NCBI RefSeq assembly: GCF_029946515.1
Contig: NZ_JARZHH010000010.1
Span: forward strand, 1-64,000
Reading direction: 5' to 3'
Source of the DNA: Polyangium sp. 6x1
GTDB lineage: Bacteria; Myxococcota_A; Polyangia; Polyangiales; Polyangiaceae
Length of the DNA: 64,000 nucleotides
Positions within the stretch are counted from its first letter, which is position 1. Every line of letters starts with the position of its first letter. Position numbers and translations under genes: made by a program. Below are positions 16,635 through 24,798 of the stretch, piece after piece. The notes beneath the pieces were generated by a model. That model was given only the letters and a program-made list of their open reading frames with translations. It ran no database searches and was not told the DNA's origin.

Positions 16635-17962
16635 CGCTTCTCCATAGCGAGTTGCACAGCCTGCTCCTGTCGGAACAAGGCCCGGGCAAGTACTGGAAGG
16701 CTTAACGTGCTCTCTCCTGCCAGTCCAGCTTGCTGCACGACCCCGTCCAGACTCCACTCCTGGTCACCCAGGGCCACGATGACAAGATCGCGCAGGCTGA
16801 GGCGGCCCTCCTTGGGCGGCGGGATGAATCGCCCTGCCCACCCTTGAGGAAGACGGCGCCGCGCTTCGCGGAGCGCAGTGAGGAGAGCTGGCAGTTGGTG
16901 CTGTCGCTCGAAGTCCGCGTTCGAAAGTCGACAGACGGTCTCTGCGAGGAGGTAGCTTACGCTGGCAGGCGCAGGTTTCGTAATCAAGTCAAGAAGGTCG
17001 ATGGCCATGACCACCGCAGCGAGCTGAGTCGGCAATTCGCGATAGCCGCACCTGAGGGATTGCGAATAGAGCGCTTCCGACCACCATAGGGCGTTCAAGC
17101 GCACCTGATCGGCTTGCTGACGATGCTCGCTAGCTGACAGTGCTTCCCGTACCCAATCGTGGTGTGCCGTCAACGAATTGTCGATCTTTTTGATGAGCTC
17201 CGCCTGTGATGCCTGGAGCCGTTGAGCCACATCCGTTTGATATTTCGCAACCTCCCTTGCCAGAGAGTCGAGTTCATCCGCGAGCAGAACGTGCATTCGT
17301 TCAGAAAATTCGTAGGACCAGCTTCCTGCGCTATTCGTCCAAATTTGGTTTGCTCCTGGGATTGGCTTGTTGTCACGGTGGTGTGGTCCCGCCGTCGCCG
17401 CAACCCGCTGCAGCAGGTCTTGCCTGTCCACCTTGCGCGCCGCCGGCGCTTTCAATGCCCCGGGAGCTTCCACCTGTAACAAAGCTTTCCCATTCTTGGA
17501 ATCGGTCGGGATCGAGGGAACGTCCAGCGCTGCCTCCTCCCCACGCGCCGCGATGCGCTCCAGCATCCCTCGCACTACGTGCTCCTCTCGACCTATGCGT
17601 AGCAACGGCAGCGTGTCCGCCGCAGTCAGCCATATAATGGCTGCATTGGTTCCCTCGGCAGCATGGCTGCATGCCCCGAGTAATATGGCCCGATATAACC
17701 CGACGGGTGGATTATCATACACGGTGCCCATGGATTTCCACTCGGCGACAAGCGCACGGTGGGCCTTGGTGATGGCGGGATCGTTTGCTGGCACGTCTGG
17801 GTCAAGGCCGGCGAGAATGGCCCGAATGAGCTCAGGCCGGTTCGTGATGAGCTCCTGGCCGACAGCGTTGGCGGCCCTCTCGATTTTGGCGAAGCGCTCG
17901 TCGTCTCCGCCGAGCTTCTCGATGAGCCCGGCAGCCAACAGTTCGGTCAGCAAATCTGCCAT
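16631..17962 (-). CDS. GTPase-associated system helical (GASH) protein
   Basis: This 443-residue, almost wholly helical protein has no signal peptide or membrane segment and a ribosome site GGAGA before the ATG. The N-terminal 130 residues and the C-terminal half have the helical layout of the GASH family, including the conserved tryptophan-rich LNALWWSEALYS segment. GASH proteins are found only next to Double-GTPases and GAP1 and are thought to be scaffolds. It sits between the effector gene (30 bp upstream) and the first GTPase (4-bp overlap). The call depends on gene order as well as sequence. Confidence 0.7.
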   Translation of the reverse strand: MADLLTELLAAGLIEKLGGDDERFAKIERAANAVGQELITNRPELIRAILAGLDPDVPANDPAITKAHRALVAEWKSMGTVYDNPPVGLYRAILLGACSHAAEGTNAAIIWLTAADTLPLLRIGREEHVVRGMLERIAARGEEAALDVPSIPTDSKNGKALLQVEAPGALKAPAARKVDRQDLLQRVAATAGPHHRDNKPIPGANQIWTNSAGSWSYEFSERMHVLLADELDSLAREVAKYQTDVAQRLQASQAELIKKIDNSLTAHHDWVREALSASEHRQQADQVRLNALWWSEALYSQSLRCGYRELPTQLAAVVMAIDLLDLITKPAPASVSYLLAETVCRLSNADFERQHQLPALLTALREARRRLPQGWAGRFIPPPKEGRLSLRDLVIVALGDQEWSLDGVVQQAGLAGESTLSLPVLARALFRQEQAVQLAMEKR

Positions 17963-17992
17963 TCGTAGTCTCCAAGTACCTGTGCGGGCAAC

Positions 17993-19348
17993 TTAGGGTT
18001 TTGTTGTCTTCGCTGCCGTCAGGGACTCCAGGTGGTGGATGAGCACGGTGTTGTCGGGAAGGTCTTCCAGCGCGGCCTTCAGCAAGGTCGCAGGACGAAC
18101 CGACGCCCCCTGCATGCTGCGGATCCAGAGCCGCTGCCACAGATCCCGCGGCCGTGGGATGTTCTCCACCTCGCTGACCTTGCCGCCGGCTCGCTCCCAG
18201 AGGGCACGAGCGTCGCGCACGTCGGGGTACTCCTCGGCGAGCACGTGAATGAGATCCCGAGGCAGCGCGGTAGAAGTGGAAGGGCTCGTCCGTGAGGCTG
18301 GGTCGGCAGGCATGACGCCGGGCTTCTCTGGAGGGATCGTAACCCTAGCATCCCGATCCGGGAGGAGGTCGGTCGCCCTTCGCAACATGCCTATCAAGCA
18401 CTCCGCTGACGCGCGGGCGGCGAACCTGCGGTACCGGTCGTCCTTGAAAGCATCGCCGTAATCCGAGACCGCTTTGGCCACCACGACGGGCACGTCCAGG
18501 AGGTTCCCCAGGGCGCCAAGGGCGCTGGCCTCCATCTCCACGCCGAGCACTTTTCGCATGTAGCTCGCGAGCCGAGGGAAGATGCCTGCGTCCTCCGTGA
18601 CCGATGCGCCCGTGGCGATAGGCGCTACGCAGACCTGAATCGCGGGGGGCGAAGGGAGCCCGTGGGGGTGGAGGAGCTGCAGCTCCGCAGCCCGCGCCCG
18701 GCCGATGTCCGTGAGGATCAGCGGCTGGGCAACCCACTTGCGTTGCCAGAGACGAGGAAGGACGTCGCTCCAGTCTGGACAGGCCTCTTTGAAGTCCGCT
18801 CGGCCGAGGGGGTCCTCGCCGGCAAGAAGCCGAAGGAGGACCCAGTCTTCCTGGTTCTCGAGCGGTAGCGCGGGCCGCTCGGCGAGCCACAGGGCCTGTT
18901 CCGAGACGGACACCTGCTGCATGCGCTGAATCCAGACCGGCGGGGCGTGGAACTGGAACATGTCCCCCTCGAAGCGCTCCTCTCCGTCCTCGACTGTGGT
19001 TTTTCCCGCATCGTAGGACCAGAGTCGGTCGGCGAAGATCACGTCGCCCAGTGCCACCTTGCCCCGGCGCCCGGCGCAGATTCCGCACATGGCGAGGCAA
19101 CGAGCAGGCTGCGCCTGGATGAGCATGCTCGCGACGGCCTGCGCCTGCTCACGCCCCATGTGCGTCGCCCACGTCGACCGGATCCGGAGCGGGGCTCCGC
19201 TCGAGGTCATGAACGATGCATCGGCTACGGTCCAGCCCTTGGGGCCATGGCTCTCCACCCACCCAGGGTCGATGAGGCCATACGTGACGTTCAGGACCTG
19301 GTCGTACTCGTCCTTCAGGGCGCAAATGAGGAGTACGTCGAGCGTCAT
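17993..19348 (-). CDS. Conflict-system effector: nucleoside phosphorylase-like domain plus EAD1
   Basis: 451 residues from the ATG giving MTLDVLLICALKDEY. Residues 1-345 form a purine-nucleoside phosphorylase/nucleosidase (PNP_UDP/MTAN) fold: MCGICAGRRGKVALGDV, the ribose-binding VEMEASALG and the catalytic-acid motif AVSDYGD. About 30 residues of Pro/Thr-rich linker lead to an effector-associated domain EAD1 (LIHVLAEEYPDVRDARALWE to the end), like that on the GAP1 protein. Such domains probably cleave nucleosides, nucleotides or NAD-type cofactors when the system is triggered, killing or stalling the cell. It is the first gene of the operon, 30 bp before the GASH gene. Confidence 0.82.
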   Translation of the reverse strand: MTLDVLLICALKDEYDQVLNVTYGLIDPGWVESHGPKGWTVADASFMTSSGAPLRIRSTWATHMGREQAQAVASMLIQAQPARCLAMCGICAGRRGKVALGDVIFADRLWSYDAGKTTVEDGEERFEGDMFQFHAPPVWIQRMQQVSVSEQALWLAERPALPLENQEDWVLLRLLAGEDPLGRADFKEACPDWSDVLPRLWQRKWVAQPLILTDIGRARAAELQLLHPHGLPSPPAIQVCVAPIATGASVTEDAGIFPRLASYMRKVLGVEMEASALGALGNLLDVPVVVAKAVSDYGDAFKDDRYRRFAARASAECLIGMLRRATDLLPDRDARVTIPPEKPGVMPADPASRTSPSTSTALPRDLIHVLAEEYPDVRDARALWERAGGKVSEVENIPRPRDLWQRLWIRSMQGASVRPATLLKAALEDLPDNTVLIHHLESLTAAKTTKP

Positions 19349-19822
19349 GGCACCGATCTCGCCACGTCGAATGCCCGCCAACGATCGCAATCCACGCTAC
19401 TGTCCTCCCACCGTGTCATCGCAGACGTGCGCCTCCGTCCTACCCGGCTTGTCTCGGATGCGCAAGTCAGCTCATCGCTCGGATCGGTCTGGGTCTGTTC
19501 CGCACCTCTGCGAGGCTCCGATACGGAGCCACCTCTCCTCACTTCGGCCCCTCACGGCCGTAGAGCCTTCACTCCGCGGGCAATGCCTGACAGCAGAAGA
19601 CTTTTGGCTTGGCGGGCTTGGCTTTCCGCCGTCCGGCTGGCCTCCCTGCGGCACGCAGCCGTGTGGCACAACTCCATACACGCTGAAGGCCCGGTTTTGA
19701 GCCGCGCTCGCCGCTGGGAACCCCGCCTCAAAGAGCCCCGCAGTTGCGCCGTTGACCTGCGGTGCGCGGGGCAAGTATAGTCAAGTAATTACGATTGGAC
19801 AGCCACCAGACAAGGCCCCCTG
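19349..19822. promoter_or_regulatory. Divergent intergenic region between conflict operon and HEPN-like gene
   Basis: No supported gene is present. It must contain the promoters of the leftward conflict operon and the rightward HEPN-like gene. The stretch around 19775-19800 is markedly A/T-rich (AGTATAGTCAAGTAATTACG) and is a candidate for the rightward promoter. I see no clear operator or repeat. Confidence 0.4.
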
Positions 19823-20761
19823 ATGACCTCGAAAGTACAACGCAATCGCTTGCAGCCGTACCACGTGTTCGTTGCTGAACTTGCAAGGTTGAACGAGGTT
19901 TACTGGACCTCGAAGTACGCCCTTGAGCGGATTCCTGCCACACTCAAGGCCATTGCGGCCACGGCCTCTGATGCTGAAGATCCGGCGGTTGGGGACTTGT
20001 GGAGGAGCTCGAACCCGCGAATGCACAAGCAGTTAACCATCTCGCTGTCAGAATTCAGGAGGCGCGCGACTGCTACCACAGAATTCATCCGAGCGATTTC
20101 TGTTGTCGGCATCTGCTCGGCATTCGAAAATGCGATTGCGAATTATTTTGCACTTGCTTGTCTGTACAACCCCAAGAGTGTGTTGAGTGGCTGGAATCAT
20201 GCCTCGGTGCCGAAGATTCTCAGGAGCAAGGATGCCTATACTAGGCTGCAGAGGCGCGCGACTGAGAGGGCCGCCGAAGTCTTGAGAGCGGGTTACGGCA
20301 CTCGGATATTCGCACTCATCGATGCTTTTGGAGCAGACCGCGCCGATCTGGAGATTCCTGCAGCTCTGGAGACCTACCATGGTTATCGCCACTTGCTTGC
20401 CCACAATCAAGGTGTGGAGGAAGATGGTCCGTGGCTCCCACCAGATGACCTTGTTGCCGCACGTATAGTTGTCGATGAAGAGGCCTGGCGACAAATGTTG
20501 GCAGATTTTAGCGCGTTGATGGGGCGGCTGGATCGCATCATGCAAACTGTAATTCCCGACAGAGCAATCCATCTCGCTGTACACTGGGTCATGGAACACC
20601 TGGCCAGCGAATGGATTACGCTGGGCACACTACGGAATCGAGTTAACGTTCGCTGGCATCTTCTGGAATCAGTCAAAGCCATCGAGGAGACTGCGGTGGC
20701 GCTAGGCTACCGCGTTTCTGCGGAAAATAATCAACGACGCCGTCGGGTTATGCAAAGATGA
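19823..20761 (+). CDS. HEPN-like protein, possible RNase-type toxin or defence factor
   Basis: This 312-residue helical protein has no membrane segment. The sequence YRHLLAHNQG near residue 189 supplies an R-x4-H motif (R189-H194) with a polar residue after the Arg, which is the active-site signature of HEPN ribonucleases. FENAIANYFALACLY about 70 residues upstream fits the partner helix of a HEPN-type domain such as those in the MAE_28990 or RiboL-PSP-HEPN families. The ATG is preceded by a weak CAAGG. It is divergent from the conflict operon and could be either an additional effector or an unrelated solo defence gene. Codon use is AT-richer than the host's. Confidence 0.55.
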   Translation: MTSKVQRNRLQPYHVFVAELARLNEVYWTSKYALERIPATLKAIAATASDAEDPAVGDLWRSSNPRMHKQLTISLSEFRRRATATTEFIRAISVVGICSAFENAIANYFALACLYNPKSVLSGWNHASVPKILRSKDAYTRLQRRATERAAEVLRAGYGTRIFALIDAFGADRADLEIPAALETYHGYRHLLAHNQGVEEDGPWLPPDDLVAARIVVDEEAWRQMLADFSALMGRLDRIMQTVIPDRAIHLAVHWVMEHLASEWITLGTLRNRVNVRWHLLESVKAIEETAVALGYRVSAENNQRRRRVMQR

Positions 20762-20866
20762 TCAATTTGCGCGGTGTGAATCAGCGCCGGCATTAGCATC
20801 CCGCCCCGTTCCAGGGGGCCGAGAAACGCCTAAGCAGGCACTCTGGAACCGGCCGCGCCTCCCCTT

Positions 20867-21241
20867 TCAACCCCCCGCGGCTCTTCGCACCTCGGGTCGG
20901 ATAAGCCCGACGAGCGCCTGGATCACGTCCGCAACCGCCACCATGCGCTCGCGCCTGTTCTTGGTGTGCGCTTCATCAGCCGAAGCAAGGACCCCCGCTG
21001 CCCACGCGTCGAGCGCGTCGAGGATCCTCAGCACGTCACGGGTCTCCGGCGAGGCTCCCGGTCTGGGCTTCAGCTCGGGCCGCACGATAGGAATCAGCAC
21101 CGAGAGCACGTCGGCGACGGCCAAGGCACGCGCGTGTCGGCCCGTATTTGGCGCGGTGCTGCCGAGTGAGGCGTCTGCAAGCATGCCCTGGGACCAGCCG
21201 TCGAGTATGTCAAGGATTCTCTTGAAAGGATGACCTTTCAT
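20867..21241 (-). CDS. Small protein made of two related helical repeats
   Basis: 124 residues from the ATG with GAGGAAG upstream. The chain is an internal duplication: ILDILDGW...ALAVADVLSVLIPIVRPELK is followed by ILDALDAW...MVAVADVIQALVGLIRPEVR, about 60 residues apart. No function is known to me. It is the third gene of a minus-strand set (22243, 21605, 21241) downstream of the ECF sigma factor. Confidence 0.6.
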   Translation of the reverse strand: MKGHPFKRILDILDGWSQGMLADASLGSTAPNTGRHARALAVADVLSVLIPIVRPELKPRPGASPETRDVLRILDALDAWAAGVLASADEAHTKNRRERMVAVADVIQALVGLIRPEVRRAAGG

Positions 21242-21251
21242 TACGGCTTCC

Positions 21252-21605
21252 TCACGCAGATGCACTACTACCCCGCAGGACAGCGATCGTTAAATTCATC
21301 GCCATGCGATGGAACGCCTGAAACACGCGTCCGGCCTCCTCGTCGGTGAGGGCGTAACCACGGAATACCTTGCGCCTCTGGGCGTCGATCGCGTGCTCCT
21401 CGACGTACACGCGCCCATCACTCCCGAGCGCGAGGGTCTGGAGACACGCCCACCGGAGCAAGACGCGTTCCCCATGCCGCGCCCGTTCCTCGGCAGTCAA
21501 CGCGTACCCGACGAACACGCGCCGACCCGGAGGCGGCTCGTCCTCGATGCGGACGTAGATCGTGCCATCGCTCGCGAACACGAGCTCGGTCGGAAGAGTC
21601 GCCAT
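21252..21605 (-). CDS. Small protein with a duplicated GYAL-EE motif
   Basis: 117 residues from the ATG with GGGAGGT upstream. Two beta-type repeats are evident: RRVFVGYALTAEERARHG and RRKVFRGYALTDEEAGRV, each preceded by a DGTIYV / DGRVYV strand. This gives a symmetrical small fold of unknown function. It lies 10 bp before the repeat protein at 21241 and 20 bp after the gene at 22243-21626, so the three are probably cotranscribed. Confidence 0.6.
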   Translation of the reverse strand: MATLPTELVFASDGTIYVRIEDEPPPGRRVFVGYALTAEERARHGERVLLRWACLQTLALGSDGRVYVEEHAIDAQRRKVFRGYALTDEEAGRVFQAFHRMAMNLTIAVLRGSSASA

Positions 21606-21625
21606 CGTTCTTGACCTCCCTTTAC

Positions 21626-22243
21626 TCACACCGGGATCCGGAGTTGCACCCGCTCGGGTCGCGAGCCAGGTCCCTGGTTCGTTGACGAGAGCGAGACGAC
21701 CCGGCCGCTTTGCAGTCGAAGCAGCGCGGGCACGAGCTCCCCTGAATACGAAAGCTCGGGAAGCCGATCGCGCAAACGTGCAACGGATACGAACCCCTCC
21801 GCATCCGGGGGCATCCTCGAAATGGCAAAATGGACAAGCCCTTCGGTGTACGCGTCGTCCCCAAGTCTCCGAAGCACGGCCGCATAGTGCACGACGCAGA
21901 TCGCGGCGTCCTGGTACGCAGAATCCACGCGCATGAGCTCGAGCAGGAGCAACTCCCCGCGCTCGTCGTGGTCGACGGCGCCAGCGGAGGCGTGGGTCGC
22001 TCGCGCGGATCGCGGTGGGAGGCAATCCGAGAGCCGGACCTTGCGGAAGCACCCGCGGATGCGGGATACGAAGCACCCGACGAAGACGCGCGCGAGGTTC
22101 CACGCCGAAGGCCGATCCACGATCGTGTCGCGCGGCGGCTCGGAATGCGCCGCGCTCATCCCCGTCCCGCTCTGCGGTGGATACGCCGAGCGGTCCATCT
22201 CGGTCGTTGCTGCGTCGTCGTCGAAGTCCCGAAGAGCATTCAT
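21626..22243 (-). CDS. Hypothetical protein, first of three small genes behind the sigma factor
   Basis: 205 residues from the ATG immediately after GGAGGAACC; further in-frame upstream sequence lacks a ribosome site. The N-terminal ~70 residues are polar and low-complexity, and the remainder is helical (LLLLELMRVDSAYQDAAICVVHYAAVLRRLG) with no recognised motif. A copy of the 28-bp motif that also precedes the sigma gene lies 209 bp upstream, so the sigma factor may drive this transcript. Confidence 0.55.
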   Translation of the reverse strand: MNALRDFDDDAATTEMDRSAYPPQSGTGMSAAHSEPPRDTIVDRPSAWNLARVFVGCFVSRIRGCFRKVRLSDCLPPRSARATHASAGAVDHDERGELLLLELMRVDSAYQDAAICVVHYAAVLRRLGDDAYTEGLVHFAISRMPPDAEGFVSVARLRDRLPELSYSGELVPALLRLQSGRVVSLSSTNQGPGSRPERVQLRIPV

Positions 22244-22451
22244 GGTTCCTCCATGGGCGTCGCCGACCCGAGGCGACGGCGAATCGAGGGCGTGCGCGAG
22301 CAGGGTGGGGACGCCCCGGTTTTCGGCAACAAACGACCCCCAGGAGAGGGCGATGGGGACGCGTGCCCAGAGAGAAGACATCCCCACCGCCCCCTTCTGC
22401 GGGTCGTTTTCGGCTACGTGCGTCGCCGTCTGGCGCGCACATACATAAAAT

Positions 22452-22479
22452 TGGGTTGGTCGCCCCGAAGGGACACCAA
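22452..22479 (-). promoter_or_regulatory. 28-bp motif shared with the sigma-factor upstream region (copy A)
   Basis: On the minus strand it reads GGTGTCCC, 12 bases containing CGGGG, then AACCCAAT. The same boxes at the same spacing lie at 23641-23668 upstream of the sigma gene. The copy is between the end of the sigma gene and the three-gene set at 22243-20867, oriented toward the latter. It could be the promoter recognised by this ECF sigma factor or a shared operator. Confidence 0.5.
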
Positions 22480-22487
22480 AAAGTGAA

Positions 22488-23630
22488 TCAGGGAGCGCGG
22501 CGCGGTCGCTCGGCCCTGGCGAGCTCGCCGAGGACGAACGCTCTCACCTTGGGCAGCGGGTTCGACGGGAACCGACGATCGTAACGCTCGAACGCCGCCC
22601 GTGCGTCCGCGATGTCGCCTTGCTCCAGCGCACCCACCGCCCGATTCAGCAAGGCCCGAGCTTCGGTCACCGGATCCGCAGAGCGCGGCATCGAGCTCGG
22701 CGAGCTCGGCGCGCTCGGCGGCGGCGCAGGTGGTGGCGCTGCTGTCACAGGCAAAGCGGCAACAGCCGGGGGAATGCGCTCGTCGAGATGGCTCCTCGTG
22801 GCCTCTGGCACGACCGCCGCGGGACGCACGAGGAGATAAACGACGACTGCTCCAACAATCCCGCCCGTGATGTTTCCTCCGAGAAACGAGGCCGCGTCCG
22901 GCCCGGCCTGCCCGGTGCCTGGAGCTTCGGCGTCCGGAGCGGTCGCGGGCGCTTCCGGTTCCGTCGCTCCGGGGCCCTGCTCGACGACGGCGCGGAGCCG
23001 CTCCCGCAGCTCCTCCGGAACGTCCTCCGTGCTGGCGCGAAGGAACGCGAACAGCCCGTCCACCGTGAAGGGCAGCACGACCATACCATTGTCGCGCATC
23101 TTCCTCTTGATCCGCCGCGTGAAATCCTCCCGCGCGCGTTCGAGGCGATCCTTGACGGTGCGCTTCGAGACGCCAACCAACTGCGCCGTCTCCTCATGGC
23201 TCAGCTCCCCGAGTTCGACGGCCGTCAGCACTTCGCGAAGGTCCGCGTCCATCTCTCCGATGGTCTCCTGCACGAGTCGCACCTGCTGCGCTCTCGCCAT
23301 GGCCTCCTCGGGGTTGCGCGCGCCGCTCGGCGCCGCAATTACATCTTCATCGACGGAAAATCCTCCTCGATACTGCTCGCGCACCTGCCAATCGCGCGCC
23401 TTGCGCTGCGTGATCGCATACAGCCAGACGGCCATCGACCCCTTCGCCGGATCGTACCGCGGCAAACCCGCGACAGCTACCGTCAGGACCTCCTGCCCGA
23501 GGTCCTCCACCTCCGTGAGCGGAACGGGCCCCCAGGGCGGAGGGAGCCGGGCCAACCATCCCGGCACGCGGAGCGCAAGCTGCGCGAGTTGCTCGTGAGG
23601 ATCATCTGGTGTGTCGAGTCGTCGGGTCAC
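22488..23630 (-). CDS. ECF sigma factor fused to a membrane segment and TPR-like tail
   Basis: 380 residues from a GTG start with no clear ribosome site. Sigma region 2 lies at about 37-85 (EVEDLGQEVLTVAV, YDPAKGSMAVWLYAITQRKARDW) and sigma region 4 at about 128-170 (LGELSHEETAQLVGVSKRTVKDRL, a clear HTH). After a linker rich in Pro/Ala/Glu comes one membrane helix (about 250-269), then a Pro-rich periplasmic part and a TPR-like end (ARALLNRAVGALEQGDIADARAAFERYDRRFP). ECF factors with their own membrane anchor act as self-contained envelope-stress regulators. A 28-bp motif abuts the start codon, suggesting autoregulation and perhaps a leaderless transcript. Confidence 0.85.
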   Translation of the reverse strand: MTRRLDTPDDPHEQLAQLALRVPGWLARLPPPWGPVPLTEVEDLGQEVLTVAVAGLPRYDPAKGSMAVWLYAITQRKARDWQVREQYRGGFSVDEDVIAAPSGARNPEEAMARAQQVRLVQETIGEMDADLREVLTAVELGELSHEETAQLVGVSKRTVKDRLERAREDFTRRIKRKMRDNGMVVLPFTVDGLFAFLRASTEDVPEELRERLRAVVEQGPGATEPEAPATAPDAEAPGTGQAGPDAASFLGGNITGGIVGAVVVYLLVRPAAVVPEATRSHLDERIPPAVAALPVTAAPPPAPPPSAPSSPSSMPRSADPVTEARALLNRAVGALEQGDIADARAAFERYDRRFPSNPLPKVRAFVLGELARAERPRRAP

Positions 23631-23640
23631 GTTCTAATGG

Positions 23641-23668
23641 ATTGGGTTGAGCCCCCGAAAGGGACACC
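23641..23668 (-). promoter_or_regulatory. 28-bp motif just upstream of the ECF sigma gene (copy B)
   Basis: Minus-strand GGTGTCCC and AACCCAAT boxes have 12 bases between them, as in the copy at 22452-22479. The downstream box ends 10 bp before the GTG of the sigma gene. If this is the -35/-10 pair, transcription would start within a few bases of the start codon. Confidence 0.5.
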
Positions 23669-23675
23669 CAAATCG

Positions 23676-24782
23676 TCACTTGTCCTTCGGACGGCAGCAG
23701 ATCGTCGAGGGTCGGAGCGCCTCCACCTGCCCGATGGGTTCACCGCCCGTCGGCTGACACGTGCCCGAGTGGTACGTGACGTTCGAGATCGACTTGCTCC
23801 CGAGGGCCGAGCCCGCGGGCAAGTCGAAGCAGGCTTCCTTGAGCGATGAGATCGGGTAACCGAGGAGGAGCGGATCGACGCACGCGTTATCCTTGTAGAT
23901 TGAGGCCGTCGCCGTGCACATGCTGCCCTCGACCTCGGGCATGCACTCGCACGCGGTGCATCCGCGTTTGTCCTCGAACCCGCTGTAAATGACGAAGCGG
24001 TCGGTGTAGTTCTCGCCCTGGCAGGGGACGTCCCCCTCCTGATACACGCAGACGCGAAACTCGGGCGGCGGCGTGGGCGCGGGGGCGCACTTCGCGCCGG
24101 ATCCGCACCCGCCCTCGCCGCCTTCCGGGAATCCTTCGCAGCCGACGACTGTGAGCCCCCACGTTGGCTCGTCCGAAGTCCCGGTCAGGATCGGCTCGTA
24201 CTTCACCTCGCAGCCTTCGTCCATGGCCTGCATGGGCCCGATGGTGAGCGACTCGACGCACGGCTTGCCGCCGCACTGTTTTCCCGCGGCGATCGCGTTG
24301 GAGCTCGAGCAGCTCCCGTCCCAGTCGGCCGGGGGGTCGAAGGACGTTGGTACCGCGCCAGCAATGTTGCAGGCTGCGTTGCTTGCGGTCGTGGTCGTCG
24401 GCAGCGTGCAGGAGCCCGTCGAAGGCTTGCAGCCACAGTTGCAGGCGAGCGGCCCCGCGACCAGATCGGCGTACTTGGTGAAGTGATGCTCGGGCGCCTC
24501 GGGCGGGCACTCGACGGCGGGGCCGGGCGTCATCGCCACGAGGATCGGATCGCTCCATCCGAGGGGCCGGAAGGGGACGCACTGGCCAGTGCAGACCTTG
24601 GCCTCCATGCCGCCGCCACCGGCATCCCCCGCGTCGGCCCCAGCATCCGCCGGCAACGTGGGCCATCCACAATCGGGCACTCCTCCGTCCAAATCGCAGA
24701 AAACAATGCGCCCGTCACGGCCGCATCCAGCAAGCGCCAGAACCGTAAAAGCGCAGCCGTAGAAGTTCCATGCACGTATCAT
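23676..24782 (-). CDS. Cysteine-rich lipoprotein
   Basis: 368 residues from the ATG preceded by AGGAGA. A type II signal peptide ends in the lipobox LALAGC (Cys at about 20), followed by a short Asp/Gly/Ala-rich tether. The mature part has many cysteines in clustered pairs (CNCGCKPSTGSC, CTACECMPEVEGSMC, TICC near the end), suggesting a disulfide-rich extracellular domain. No enzyme motif is visible. It is encoded just upstream of the ECF sigma gene on the same strand and 16 bp after the barrel-like protein gene, so the three may form one envelope-related operon. Confidence 0.7.
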   Translation of the reverse strand: MIRAWNFYGCAFTVLALAGCGRDGRIVFCDLDGGVPDCGWPTLPADAGADAGDAGGGGMEAKVCTGQCVPFRPLGWSDPILVAMTPGPAVECPPEAPEHHFTKYADLVAGPLACNCGCKPSTGSCTLPTTTTASNAACNIAGAVPTSFDPPADWDGSCSSSNAIAAGKQCGGKPCVESLTIGPMQAMDEGCEVKYEPILTGTSDEPTWGLTVVGCEGFPEGGEGGCGSGAKCAPAPTPPPEFRVCVYQEGDVPCQGENYTDRFVIYSGFEDKRGCTACECMPEVEGSMCTATASIYKDNACVDPLLLGYPISSLKEACFDLPAGSALGSKSISNVTYHSGTCQPTGGEPIGQVEALRPSTICCRPKDK

Positions 24783-24798
24783 GCGGAATCTCCTGGTT

